From positions 124,001 to 188,000 of the forward strand of contig NZ_MWZD01000013.1 of assembly GCF_002982315.1 (NCBI RefSeq): a stretch of DNA of 64,000 bases, read 5' to 3'. The notes below the pieces were generated by a model that saw nothing but the letters and a program-made list of their open reading frames with translations, ran no database searches and was not told the origin of the DNA. Numbering within the stretch: the stretch's first letter is position 1; the number at the start of each line of letters is the position of its first letter. The stretch is from Leucobacter massiliensis (GTDB taxonomy: Bacteria > Actinomycetota > Actinomycetes > Actinomycetales > Microbacteriaceae). Shown here in pieces: positions 47,147 to 55,744 of this stretch. Both the position numbers and the translations under genes were made by a program.

Positions 47147-47572
47147 TCAGTTGATGATCTCGGCCCTGGTGTCGTGGATCGCAGCGAGGCGCTCGCGCCA
47201 GGCGCGGAGCGCCTCCGGGCTGAGGCGCGTCCAGTCGTCTCGCTCGCGGACGACGCGGAGGGCGTGAGCGCAGCGGTAGGAACGGGTGGGGTTGCCCGGA
47301 AACTTCTGGTCGGTCACGTTCGGGTCGTCCTCGAAGGGGCCGGTCGGCTCCACCTCGTAGACGTGCGGCTCGCCGCCCCTCAGCTCCACGGCGAGCTCGG
47401 CCGCGAGGCCCGCCCCGTCGAGCAGCGCCGTGAAGTAGACGTGGTTCATGACGACCTCGGGCCGGTAGTTGGATCGGAAGCCGGGGGTGAGCAGTTCCCC
47501 CGCCCCGAGCTCCGCGTTCGTGCCGTGGAAGAACGGCCCCGCGTCGAGACCCTCCTGGGCTTCCCCCGCCAT
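47147..47572 (-). CDS. arr: NAD+-rifampin ADP-ribosyltransferase
   Basis: A 141-residue enzyme matching Arr, which transfers ADP-ribose from NAD+ to rifampin and inactivates it. Signature stretches: GPFFHGTNAELGAGELLTPG (residues about 12-31), HVYFTALLDGAGLAAELA, YEVEPTGPFEDDPNVTDQKF and FPGNPTRSYR. The functional His-Tyr-Asp residues are preserved. Environmental actinobacteria often carry arr on the chromosome as intrinsic resistance; no mobile element is seen nearby. GGAGGGAG precedes the ATG. Confidence 0.88.
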   Translation of the reverse strand: MAGEAQEGLDAGPFFHGTNAELGAGELLTPGFRSNYRPEVVMNHVYFTALLDGAGLAAELAVELRGGEPHVYEVEPTGPFEDDPNVTDQKFPGNPTRSYRCAHALRVVRERDDWTRLSPEALRAWRERLAAIHDTRAEIIN

Positions 47573-47814
47573 CGCACGCTCCCTCCGACCCGCCCTTGGA
47601 CGCGCCCGGCAAGTGTACCCCCGCGGCCCGCCCCGCCTCCAGCGATTCGAGCACGCCTCCGGCGCCGGAGCCGTTCAGTGCTCCGCGGAGCCGAACGAAG
47701 GCTCCGGCTCGAGCCGTGGGGCCGATCCGAGGACCATATCGTCCCGCCGAGGACCGTGTCATCGGTGACGCAGCCGCGCGGCTTCGGAATCCTCGGCGCG
47801 GTGCCGGACCGGGG

Positions 47815-48639
47815 TTACAGCCCCATCGCCTCCGACACCTTCTTGGCGATCATGCGGATCGACTTGGTGGGCGAGAGCCGCGCAAGCCGATCGAAGGTCT
47901 TGGCGTCCTTCCCGATCATCACGCGGTAGCTGCCGGACTCGATGCCGCGCACGATGATCGCCCCCGCGTCCCTCACGTCCATCGGCTGCATCGCGGACTT
48001 CTGGGCGTCCTCGGCGGTGGCCGCTCCGCCCCCGGGCGCGCTCACCCCGGAGTTGGCGGAGATGTTGGTGGCGATTGCGCCGGGGAACACGAGGTGCACC
48101 TGCACCCGGGTGTCCGCGAGCTCCGCGTAGAGGGTGTCGGTGAACAGCCGGATCGCGCCCTTCGAGGATCCGTAGGCCCCCTGCCCGGGCACCGGCAGCA
48201 GTGCGCCCATTGAGGCGAAGTTCACGATCAGTGCCTCCGGGCGGCGCAGCAGCACGGGGAGGAACGCCTTGACCGGGTACACCGTGCCCCAGTAGTTCAC
48301 GTTCATCACCCGCTCGATCTCCTCGATGTCGAGATCCTGCACCTTCGCGAAGCGGTGGATGATCCCCGCCATGTTCACGATGCCGTCAGCGGGCTGACCG
48401 TGCGCCTCCTCCACGGCGGCCGGAAGCGCCTCGACCGCTGCGCGATCCGTGACGGACAGCGCGTGCTCGGAGAAGCGGGCTCCGTTCGCGCCCGCGAGCT
48501 CCTTCGTCTCGCTGAGGCCCTCGGCCGACAGATCGACTCCCGCTACGCGTGCGCCCTTCTCCAGCAGCTGGAGCGCGGTCTCGCGTCCCATCCCGTTGCC
48601 CGCACCGGTGATGACGATGAGCTTTCCGGATACCTGCAT
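47815..48639 (-). CDS. SDR family oxidoreductase
   Basis: A 274-residue short-chain dehydrogenase. The cofactor motif is TGAGNGMGRE near residue 11, followed by NMAGI near 90, and the catalytic Tyr-Lys is in YGSSK near 156. The C-terminal extension (ESGSYRVMIGKDAKTFDRLARL) is typical of classical SDRs related to mycobacterial ketoacyl reductases acting on lipids. Substrate unknown. It is convergent with nothing and monocistronic. Confidence 0.78.
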   Translation of the reverse strand: MQVSGKLIVITGAGNGMGRETALQLLEKGARVAGVDLSAEGLSETKELAGANGARFSEHALSVTDRAAVEALPAAVEEAHGQPADGIVNMAGIIHRFAKVQDLDIEEIERVMNVNYWGTVYPVKAFLPVLLRRPEALIVNFASMGALLPVPGQGAYGSSKGAIRLFTDTLYAELADTRVQVHLVFPGAIATNISANSGVSAPGGGAATAEDAQKSAMQPMDVRDAGAIIVRGIESGSYRVMIGKDAKTFDRLARLSPTKSIRMIAKKVSEAMGL

Positions 48640-48766
48640 GGTGCGCCTGCTTTCGGAGACGGAACGGTACGAGTCGCCCCGGCCTGCGGAGACGGCTGCT
48701 GCTCAGTCTATGCGTCTGCTCTGCGCACCGCATCGGTCCCGCCGTGCGGTGGCGGCGCGCTCGGAC

Positions 48767-49590
48767 TCAGCGGGGCAGGGAGGCCTTCAGGGTACGGAGC
48801 GTCTCGGCGAGCGATGCCTCCAGGGTTTCGGTGGCGCCGGGGGGCAGGGTGCCGCCGCGTGCCACATGGCCGCGGAGTTCGCTGCGGACCCGTGCGCGGA
48901 AGTCGTTCACCATGGCGTCGGCGCGATGCAGCTCGGCGCGGCTGCGGGCGCGGGGATCCCCGGTGGGCCCGGCGGCGTTCGCGGATGCTGCGCCGTCGCT
49001 CCCGGAATTCGCGGATCCGGCGCCGGCGCCGGATCCGCGGCGGACGCGCTTCCCGATCCGGATCCCGAAGCCGCGCCGGCGCCGCGCGAGGCACCGGCAC
49101 CGGTCCTCCCGTCCCGGGCCGCCGCGGCGAGCTCGGCCCGCAGGGAGCGCATCGCCTCGCGCACGCTGCCGCGCACCTCCTCGGCGATCATGCGGACGCT
49201 GTCGGAGAGCCCCGCCTCGATGCCGTCGAGCTCATCGGCGCGGCCGTCCAGCTCGGCGCGGCCTGCCGGGGTGATCGCGTAGACGGTCTTGCGGCCCTCC
49301 GCCGACTTCGTGACGAGCCCCTCTTCTTCGAGCTTCGCGAGCCTCGGGTACACGGTGCCGGCTGACGGCGTGTAGGTCCCGCCCGTGCGCTCCGCGAGCG
49401 CCTGCATGAGCTCGTAACCGTGCCGGGGGGGGCCTCGGAGAGCAGGCTGAGCAGGTAGAGGCGCAGCTCGCCGTGGGAGAACACCGAGGCCAACAGTCGC
49501 TCCGCTCCGCGGAGGTGCTGCCGGCGGGCGCCTCCGCGCCGTTGCCCGCCTCCGCGCCACCGATCCCGCCGCCGGAGCGTCCTGGCTCAC
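48767..49590 (-). pseudogene. PadR family transcriptional regulator, multiple frame breaks
   Basis: PadR-type winged-helix regulator. LASVFSHGELRLYLLSLLSE (from about 49493) and HGYELMQALAERTGGTYTPS with AGTVYPRLAKLEEEGLVTKS are adjacent but in different frames; the break is in an 8-C run (49425-49432). A second break in the Gly/Ser-rich region near 48960-49090 is needed to reach the natural C-terminus (MVNDFRARVRSELRGHVARG, stop at 48767). The GTG at 49590 overlapping the DUF4097 tail may be the true start, which requires further frame changes. Either a decayed gene or poor sequence. Confidence 0.7.
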
Positions 49591-50050
49591 CGCGCAGCAC
49601 CGTCACCGCGCCCGACACCGAGCGGGCACGCACCTCGGCGAAGGAGCCGGCGAGCTCGCCGCTCGAGCCGACGAAGTGCGTCGGAGCGCTGCTGGAGCGC
49701 TGCACGCCGTCCACGACCACGCGCCCGCCGACCGTGTGCACGTCGAAGCTCGCGGCGAGTCCCGCGTCGAGCTGGATCGTGGCCGCGCCGCTCCCGTGTG
49801 CAGGGCGATCTCGTCGATCGCTCCGTGCGCGTCGAGGATCATCGCACCCGACACCGTATCGATCGCGGCCCGGCTGAGCCTCCCGGTCGCGGCGACCGCG
49901 CCGGAGACGCTGTTCACGCTGAGGGCCCCGTCCAGGCCGCGAAGCTGCACATCGCCCGACACGGCATTCACGCTCAGCCGGCCCTGGTGCCCGTCGACGA
50001 TGAGATCGCCGGAGACGCTGTTCGGCAGCGTAACACGATATATCTCGTTT
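49587..50050 (-). pseudogene. DUF4097 family protein, N-terminally deleted and frameshifted
   Basis: The remains of a DUF4097 beta-helical protein with its repeated VSG motif: LPNSVSGDLIVDG, VNAVSGDVQLRG, VNSVSGAVAATG, IDTVSGAMILD. Near 49796 one base is missing and the protein continues in another frame (GAATIQLDAGLAASFDVHTV, SVSGAVTVLRG). The N-terminal half is absent; the coding part begins right beside an AT-rich palindrome that looks like the operon promoter, as if a deletion joined the two. It precedes padR on the same strand. Confidence 0.65.
50032..50049. promoter_or_regulatory. AT-rich palindrome, candidate PadR operator
   Basis: AACACGATATATCTCGTT is an imperfect palindrome around GATATATC (50037-50044), strikingly AT-rich for this genome. 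ATAT-centred palindromes are typical PadR targets. It adjoins the truncated DUF4097 coding sequence. Confidence 0.45.
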
Positions 50051-50414
50051 CTCGCCGGATGCTGCGGCTTCGAGCAGCGCGCCGAGGCGCAGGGTGCAGC
50101 GACTGGCCGGCTCCGGGGCGCAGGACCCGTCTTCACGAGTGAAGCCCTCGGCGCTCCCGGCGATGACGCGCGCGCGTGCGGGCCCCGTCGTGCTGGCGGT
50201 CATCATCCTCGTCTTCGCGGTGACCTCCATTGGGGTGACCCGGCGTGCCCCCGTTGCGGGCCCCTCGGCGCCCGCCAGGCCCGGGATCGCTATCGCAACC
50301 CAGGATCTCGGATCACAGGAAGGACACGGTCGCCTCACAGTTCGATCGGGTGGAGAATGCGTGGGGAGGCGCTCGGCCTCGCCGCAGGCACGACGCGAAG
50401 AAGGCAGGCACACC
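50050..50414. other. Divergent intergenic region
   Basis: About 360 bp between the DUF4097 remnant and the ABC exporter genes. Frames are open on both strands but show no family resemblance. It probably holds the exporter promoter; none is clear to me. Confidence 0.3.
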
Positions 50415-51227
50415 ATGGCCGCACCGGTGATCGAGGTCCAGAGCCTCGTGAAGCACTTCGGCAAGACTCGCGCGCTCGACGGGCTCGACCTCCGGGTCGA
50501 GCCCGGGACGGTGACCGGGTTCCTCGGGCCGAACGGCTCGGGCAAATCGACGACGATCCGGATCCTGCTCGGCCTCATCCGCGCGGATGAGGGCGCGCTG
50601 CGGCTTTTCGGCGGCGACCCGTGGCGCGACGCCGTGTCGCTGCACGGGCGGCTCGCCTACGTGCCCGGCGAGGTGACCCTGTGGCGCGGGCTCACCGGCG
50701 GCGAGGCCATCGACGTGCTCAGCAGCCTGCGCGGACAGCGGGAGCCGGACCGCATCCGCGCATTCGCGGACCGCTTCGACCTCGATCTGCGCAAGAAGGC
50801 GCGCGCCTACTCCAAGGGCAACCGGCAGAAGGTCGCGCTCGTGGCGGCGCTCGCGAGCCGCGCGGAGCTGCTCATCCTCGACGAGCCGACGAGCGGGCTC
50901 GACCCCGTGATGGAGGCCGTCTTCGGCGACTGCGTGCGTGAGCTGCAGGCGGAGGGGCGCACGGTGCTGCTCTCCAGCCACATTCTCGCCGAGGTGCAGC
51001 AGCTCTGCGACACGGCGACCATCATCAAGCAGGGCCGCACGGTGGACGTCTTCACCATCGACGGCTCCGAGGATCTTCCGGCCATCGAAGCGCGCTTCCT
51101 CGCGCACTACCGCGGGGACGGCGCCGGGAGCGAGGACGCGGGAGCCGGACCGGGATCCGGACCGGGCACGGCTCCGGGATCGGTCCCCGCTCCCGGATCG
51201 CGCTCAGGAGCGGAGCCGGATCGATGA
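50415..51227 (+). CDS. ABC transporter ATP-binding protein (ABC-2 exporter type), abnormal C-terminus
   Basis: A 270-residue ATPase. Walker [10 protein letters not shown] lies near residue 38, the signature is the [11 protein letters not shown] form common in antibiotic-exporter ATPases, and Walker B is [13 protein letters not shown] near 158. Family members carry a C-terminal domain of about 100 residues after the [11 protein letters not shown] strand. Here a short [10 protein letters not shown]...FLAHYRGDG piece follows at once, then a Gly/Pro/Ser tail, so an internal deletion is likely. It overlaps the permease gene (ATGA) and forms an exporter with it. Confidence 0.78.
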   Translation: MAAPVIEVQSLVKHFGKTRALDGLDLRVEPGTVTGFLGPNGSGKSTTIRILLGLIRADEGALRLFGGDPWRDAVSLHGRLAYVPGEVTLWRGLTGGEAIDVLSSLRGQREPDRIRAFADRFDLDLRKKARAYSKGNRQKVALVAALASRAELLILDEPTSGLDPVMEAVFGDCVRELQAEGRTVLLSSHILAEVQQLCDTATIIKQGRTVDVFTIDGSEDLPAIEARFLAHYRGDGAGSEDAGAGPGSGPGTAPGSVPAPGSRSGAEPDR

Positions 51228-52834
51228 GCGCTCAGCTTTCCGGACTCGCGATCGCGACGCGGCTCGTGCTGCGCCGTAACTGGCTGCGGATGCTCGTGTG
51301 GGCGCTCGTGCTCGGCGTGCTCGTGGTGATGGTGATCGCCTATCAGGCGCAGACCTTCCCGGACCAGGCGGCCCGCGACGCCTACGCGCAGATCGCGAAC
51401 ACGCCCGCCGTGGCCGCGCTCACCGGACTGCCGTACGCGGCGGCGACGACGGGCGGGATCCTGAACATCAAGCTCTGGATGTCGGGCGCGATCACCCTCG
51501 CGCTCGTGTGCGTCTTCCTCGTCACCCGCAATGGCCGGGCCGAGGAGGAGTCCGGTCGTCTCGAACTGCTGCGGGCCGCCGGGCTGGGGCGTCTCGCGCT
51601 GCCCGCAGCGGGGTGGCTGCTCACGGCCGCGTTCGCGGTGGCGGCGGGGCTGCTCAGCGGTCTCGCCGCCGTGGCGATGGGGCTGCCGGTGGCGGGTTCG
51701 CTGCTCATGGGGCTCTCGTGGTCGGGGCTCGGGATCGCCTTCGCCGGGGTTGCGGCGTTCACCGGGCAGCTCGCCGCCACCGGGCGCGCCGCGACCGCGT
51801 GGGCCTCGGTCGTGCTGGCCGCCGCGTTCCTCGTGCGGGTGGCCGCCGATCTGAACGCCGACGGGGAGACACCCGCGTGGTTCACCTGGTTCTCCCCGGT
51901 GGGCTGGGCGCAGCAGACGCGCTCCTTTGGGGAAGACCAGTGGTGGGCGCTGCTGCCTCTCCTCGCGCTCGGCCTGATCGGTATCGCGGTCGCCTGTGCG
52001 ATCGGCCGCACGCGCGACCTCGGAGCGGGGATCGTCGCGCCGCGACCTGGCCGCGCCAGCGCCTCCCCGCTCACCCGCACCGTGCTGGGGCTGCCGCTCA
52101 GGCTCCAGCGCGCCGCGATCCTCTCCTGGCTGCTCGGCACCGCCGTCGCCGGTCTCTTCCTCGGCGGCGTGGCGACCGCCATGAGCAATGTGCTGGACGG
52201 TCTCGGCTCCTCACCGATCGCGCAGGCACTCACGGGCGGCGCCGACTCGCAGATGGACGGGCTGCTCGGCTTCCTGCTCGTGTTCCTGGCCGTGCTGGTC
52301 ACCGCCTTCGCCGTGCAGTCGACGCTCGCGCTGCGCGCCGACGAGGCCGCGGGCTTCGCCGAGCTGGAGTGGACCGCGACCGTGTCGCGCTGGGCGTGGG
52401 GGCTGGCGCGCCTCGCCGTGCCCGCCGTCTGCGCGGCGCTCATGCTGCTCGTGGGCGGGCTGGCGATGGGCGCCGCCTACGGGGGCCAGATCGGGGATCC
52501 CTCCCAGCTGGGCCGCTTCGCGGTGGGAGCGCTCGCCTACTGGCCGCCCCTGGCGCTGGTCATGGCGGTCACCGCCGCGGCCTGCGCCCTGCTGCCGCGC
52601 GCTGCGACCGGCATCGCCTGGACCGTGTACGGGCTCGTGGTGCTGTTCGCCGCCCTGGGCGATGTGCTGGGGCTCCCGCACGAGGTGGTCGAGGCGACCC
52701 CGTTCTGGGCGGTCCCGCAGCCCGGCCGCCCCGATCCCGCGTGGGGGCCGGTGTGGCTCATGGCCTCTGCCGCGATCCTCGTCTCCGCCCTGGCCCTCTG
52801 GCGGCTCCGATCCCGCGACGAGGCCACCGCCTGA
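51224..52834 (+). CDS. ABC exporter permease (polyketide antibiotic exporter-like)
   Basis: A 536-residue membrane protein with about twelve hydrophobic helices in two similar halves, the architecture of actinobacterial ABC-2-type exporters often annotated as polyketide antibiotic exporters. A cytoplasmic stretch [22 protein letters not shown] (around 100-122) is characteristic; its pseudo-repeat is [20 protein letters not shown] near 370. It overlaps the ATPase gene by 4 nt. Substrate unknown; the neighbouring padR remnant may once have regulated it. Confidence 0.75.
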   Translation: MSAQLSGLAIATRLVLRRNWLRMLVWALVLGVLVVMVIAYQAQTFPDQAARDAYAQIANTPAVAALTGLPYAAATTGGILNIKLWMSGAITLALVCVFLVTRNGRAEEESGRLELLRAAGLGRLALPAAGWLLTAAFAVAAGLLSGLAAVAMGLPVAGSLLMGLSWSGLGIAFAGVAAFTGQLAATGRAATAWASVVLAAAFLVRVAADLNADGETPAWFTWFSPVGWAQQTRSFGEDQWWALLPLLALGLIGIAVACAIGRTRDLGAGIVAPRPGRASASPLTRTVLGLPLRLQRAAILSWLLGTAVAGLFLGGVATAMSNVLDGLGSSPIAQALTGGADSQMDGLLGFLLVFLAVLVTAFAVQSTLALRADEAAGFAELEWTATVSRWAWGLARLAVPAVCAALMLLVGGLAMGAAYGGQIGDPSQLGRFAVGALAYWPPLALVMAVTAAACALLPRAATGIAWTVYGLVVLFAALGDVLGLPHEVVEATPFWAVPQPGRPDPAWGPVWLMASAAILVSALALWRLRSRDEATA

Positions 52835-52905
52835 GCCCACACACATCTAGCGTTGCCGAACAGAAGCTCTGTGGTCGCAGTAGGGGGACCCCGCTCAAGC
52901 GCCAG

Positions 52906-52969
52906 AAAAAACATTCCGGCCCGTGTTGCCCGGGCTTGGGGTCCGGGAAATCGTACGAAGCGGGCCGGA
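52906..52969 (-). terminator. Rho-independent terminator after the histidine kinase
   Basis: Read on the minus strand, a 9-bp stem (TCCGGCCCG 52969-52961 with CGGGCCGGA 52923-52915), an internal GCCCGGGC palindrome, and then AATGTTTTTT (52914-52906). It lies just downstream of the sensor kinase stop at 52989 and faces the end of the ABC permease gene. Confidence 0.65.
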
Positions 52970-52988
52970 TTCCTGAGATCAGGGGGTA

Positions 52989-54113
52989 TCAGCGTCGGGT
53001 CGGGGCGGGCAGGCGGACGGTGGCCTTGAGTCCGCCGCCCCGGCGGGCCTCCAGGGCGAGGGAGCCGCCGTGCGCCTCCGCAATGCGGCTCGCGATGGCG
53101 AGGCCGAGCCCGACCCCACCGTGGTCGTCGCGGGCGCGTCCGCCGCCGCGGCGGAAGGGCTCGGTGAGCGTTGTGACGAGGGCTGGATCGAGCGGGGCTC
53201 CAGTGTTCTCGACGGTGAGGATCGCCGCATCCGGGTCTGCACGGGCGGTGATCCACACGCGGCCTGAGCCGGGGCCGTCGCCCGATCCGCCCGTCGCCGC
53301 CTCGGCGGGGACATTGTGGACGATGGCGTTGTGGACGAGGTTCGTCACGAGCTGGGCCAGCAGCACTGGCGAGCCGAGGGCGGAAGTCGCGTCGCCCGCG
53401 ACGTCGATCGCGATGCCGCGCTTCTCGGCGAGCGGGAGCAGCGTCTCGGCGGCGTCCTCGGCCAGGAGCGAGAGATCGACGGCTTCGGCGGTCAAAGCGG
53501 CTCGCTGGGCGCGGCTGAGCGTGAGCAGCGCCTCGGTGAGGGCGATCGCGCGCGCATTCACCGCGTGCAGCCGGTCGAGCAGGGCGCCGACGTCCCGCTG
53601 CGGATCGGCGCGGGCCACGTCCAGGAGGGCCTGCGTGATGGCGAGCGGGGTGCGCAGCTCGTGGGAGGCGTTCGCGGCGAAGCGCTGCTGCTCGGCCACG
53701 TGGGCCTCCAGCCGGGAGAGCATCACGTCGAAGCCGTCGGCGAACTCCCGGAACTCGTCCGCATGCCCCGGCAGTTCGATGCGATGCGACAGGGAACCCT
53801 GAGCGGCAAGACGGGTCGCCCGAGCGATCCGGTCGAGCGGGCTGAGCATGCGGCCCGCGAGCAGCCAGCCGCCCGCCAGGCCGAAGACGAGCAGGAAGGC
53901 GAGTGCCCAGGCCGCCGCGGGGAAGAAGGCACGCGCCAGATCGCCCCGGCCCGGGAAGAAGCCGGCCTCGAAGGTGCGGGCAGCCTCGGGCGGCACATAG
54001 CGCAGCAGGAACACCCACACGATCCCGAGCAGCACCGCCCCGGCGATAATGAGGAAGCCGGCGTAGCTCAGGGTGAGCTTGAGGCGCACGCTCGGCCCCG
54101 GTCGCCTATCCAC
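52989..54113 (-). CDS. Sensor histidine kinase (VanS-like architecture)
   Basis: A 374-residue membrane kinase. Two transmembrane helices (about 12-38 and 62-85) enclose a very short external loop, then a HAMP linker, the H-box ASHELRTPLAI near residue 152, N-box QLVTNLVHNAIVHN near 255 and G2 box GVGLGLAIASRIAEAHGG near 335. The G1 box reads VENTGAPLD, with Asn where Asp is usual. The GTG at 54113 overlaps the response-regulator stop by 8 nt. The layout, loop size and divergent VanY gene resemble VanRS systems. Confidence 0.85.
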   Translation of the reverse strand: MDRRPGPSVRLKLTLSYAGFLIIAGAVLLGIVWVFLLRYVPPEAARTFEAGFFPGRGDLARAFFPAAAWALAFLLVFGLAGGWLLAGRMLSPLDRIARATRLAAQGSLSHRIELPGHADEFREFADGFDVMLSRLEAHVAEQQRFAANASHELRTPLAITQALLDVARADPQRDVGALLDRLHAVNARAIALTEALLTLSRAQRAALTAEAVDLSLLAEDAAETLLPLAEKRGIAIDVAGDATSALGSPVLLAQLVTNLVHNAIVHNVPAEAATGGSGDGPGSGRVWITARADPDAAILTVENTGAPLDPALVTTLTEPFRRGGGRARDDHGGVGLGLAIASRIAEAHGGSLALEARRGGGLKATVRLPAPTRR

Positions 54114-54825
54114 CGGGGCCCGCCGCCTCCCCCGTCTCCGGCGCCGCACGGTCGCGCATCGTCTCCCCCGAGCCGATGCGGTACCCGACGCCCGGCACGG
54201 TCGCGATGAGCCAAGGCTCCCCGAGCCGCTTGCGCAGCCCCGAGACCGTGATGCGCACGGCGTTCGTAAACGGATCGGCGTTCTCGTCCCACGCACGCCG
54301 GAGTAGCTCTTCGGCGCTCACCACCCCGCCCGCCGCGGCGACCAGCACCTCGAGCACCGCGAACTGCTTACGCGTGAGCGCCACGTAGCGGCCGTCCCGA
54401 GTCACCTCGCGGCGGAACGGATCGACGCGCAGTCCCGCATACTCGCGCACGGGCGGGCGGAGGTGGGCGCGGCGGCGATCCAGCGCCCGCAGGCGCAGCA
54501 CCAGCTCCCGCAGTTCGAAGGGCTTGGTGAGGTAGTCGTCGGCACCGAGTTCGAAGCCCGAAGCTTTGTCGTCGATCCGGTCCGCTGCCGTGAGCATCAG
54601 GATCGGCACCCCGGCTCCCGAGGCGACGATGCGTCGCGCGACCTCGTCGCCGGAAGGCCCCGGCACGTCGCGATCCAGCACCGCGATGTCGTAGTCGTTG
54701 ATCGCGAGCAGCTCCAGCGCGGCGTACCCGTCGGGGGCGATGTCGGCGGCGATCGCCTCCAGGCGCAGGCCGTCGCGCACCGCCTCCGCGAGGAGCGGCT
54801 CGTCTTCGAGGATCAGCACGCGCAC
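54106..54825 (-). CDS. OmpR/PhoB family response regulator (VanR-like)
   Basis: A 239-residue two-domain regulator. Receiver: acidic pair LEDEP near residue 7, phospho-acceptor Asp in AVLDRDVPG near 51, Thr in LMLTAADR and Lys in YLTKPFELRE near 101. The C-terminal winged helix ends in NAVRITVSGLRKRLGEP...VPGVGYRIG. It is coupled to the downstream kinase. Two direct repeats in the gap before its start are its probable binding sites and are shared with the divergent VanY-like gene. Confidence 0.88.
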   Translation of the reverse strand: MRVLILEDEPLLAEAVRDGLRLEAIAADIAPDGYAALELLAINDYDIAVLDRDVPGPSGDEVARRIVASGAGVPILMLTAADRIDDKASGFELGADDYLTKPFELRELVLRLRALDRRRAHLRPPVREYAGLRVDPFRREVTRDGRYVALTRKQFAVLEVLVAAAGGVVSAEELLRRAWDENADPFTNAVRITVSGLRKRLGEPWLIATVPGVGYRIGSGETMRDRAAPETGEAAGPGG

Positions 54826-54846
54826 ACCACGATTCTAGGAAGCCGC

Positions 54847-54866
54847 GCGTATCGGGAGCGTATCGG
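54847..54866. promoter_or_regulatory. Direct repeats, candidate response-regulator site
   Basis: GCGTATCGG occurs at 54847-54855 and 54858-54866, 11 bp apart (one helical turn), a common arrangement for OmpR-family dimers. It lies 22 bp from the regulator start and 47 bp from the VanY-like start, so it could control both directions. Confidence 0.55.
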
Positions 54867-54912
54867 AAAACGCAGACGCTCTCGCAACACCAGCCCTGCT
54901 TGGCTGGCAGAC

Positions 54913-55656
54913 ATGACGCATCCGACGCACCCGAGATCCCGGCCGTCCCGCCGCCGCGCCGCTGCCCTGACATTCGCGGCGGTCGCGCTTACCGCGGTGC
55001 TGGCGGCGCTGGGATTCGCCTTCGCCTTCAGCTCTACCCCTGGTTCCGACACCGGCTCCGGACGAGCCCCGGCGACGGCGCACGCGCGGGCCGTGCCGGC
55101 CCCGGCTCCGACCGGGCCGACCGGGGACGATCCTGGCGAGGAGACTGCGGCGGATCCGAGCCCCGGTGACGCGCCGGGCGGCGAGGATACTGCGAGGCGC
55201 CGACTCGGCGAGAGCGGCGAGACGACGGCCGGCGCGGCCTCGCCCTTCGGCGACGCGGAGACGGTGACGCGGCTCGATCCCGCCCTGCTGTCCGCCCTCC
55301 GGCAGGCCGCCACCGAGGCGCAGGCCGACGGCGTCCAGATCCTCGTCACCAGTGGCTGGCGCTCTTCGGAAGAGCAGGAGGAACTGCTGCGGCAGGCCAT
55401 CGCCGAGTACGGTTCACCCGAGGAGGCCGCGCGGTGGGTGGCCACGCCGCAACGCTCCGAGCACGTCAAGGGAACGGCCGTGGATCTCGGACCGGCGGAC
55501 GCGACCGCGTGGCTCTCGGCGCGTGGCGGCGCCTACGGGCTGTGCCAGATCTACGCGAACGAGTCCTGGCACTTCGAGCTGCGCCCCGAGGCCGTGAGCA
55601 CCGGCTGCCCTCCCATGTACGCCGACCCCACCGAGGACCCGAGGATGCAGCCGTGA
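54913..55656 (+). CDS. M15 family D-alanyl-D-alanine carboxypeptidase (VanY-like)
   Basis: A 247-residue secreted or membrane-anchored zinc peptidase. An N-terminal hydrophobic helix lies at about 20-42, then an Ala/Pro/Gly/Asp-rich linker to about residue 105, then the VanY domain: VTSGWRSSEEQEELL, zinc ligands in RSEHVKGTAVDLGP (His and Asp) and NESWHFELR (catalytic Glu-like and His). Such enzymes trim the terminal D-Ala of peptidoglycan stems and can lower vancomycin binding. It is divergent from a VanRS-like pair, but no vanHAX genes are present. Confidence 0.82.
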   Translation: MTHPTHPRSRPSRRRAAALTFAAVALTAVLAALGFAFAFSSTPGSDTGSGRAPATAHARAVPAPAPTGPTGDDPGEETAADPSPGDAPGGEDTARRRLGESGETTAGAASPFGDAETVTRLDPALLSALRQAATEAQADGVQILVTSGWRSSEEQEELLRQAIAEYGSPEEAARWVATPQRSEHVKGTAVDLGPADATAWLSARGGAYGLCQIYANESWHFELRPEAVSTGCPPMYADPTEDPRMQP

Positions 55657-55744
55657 CCGTGGCCGTGCGAGGACGGCCGCTCCTCATTCGGATGCGGGAC
55701 TGGGCGGCTCTCTCCTCTCCAGCGACGGAACCCGCGCCGCGGCG

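Noticed and set aside
49990..50049. ATAT-centred palindrome as coding sequence of DUF4097
   Set aside because: The frame is open across it, but the AT-rich palindrome fits a promoter/operator better; the residues it would encode are not DUF4097-like.
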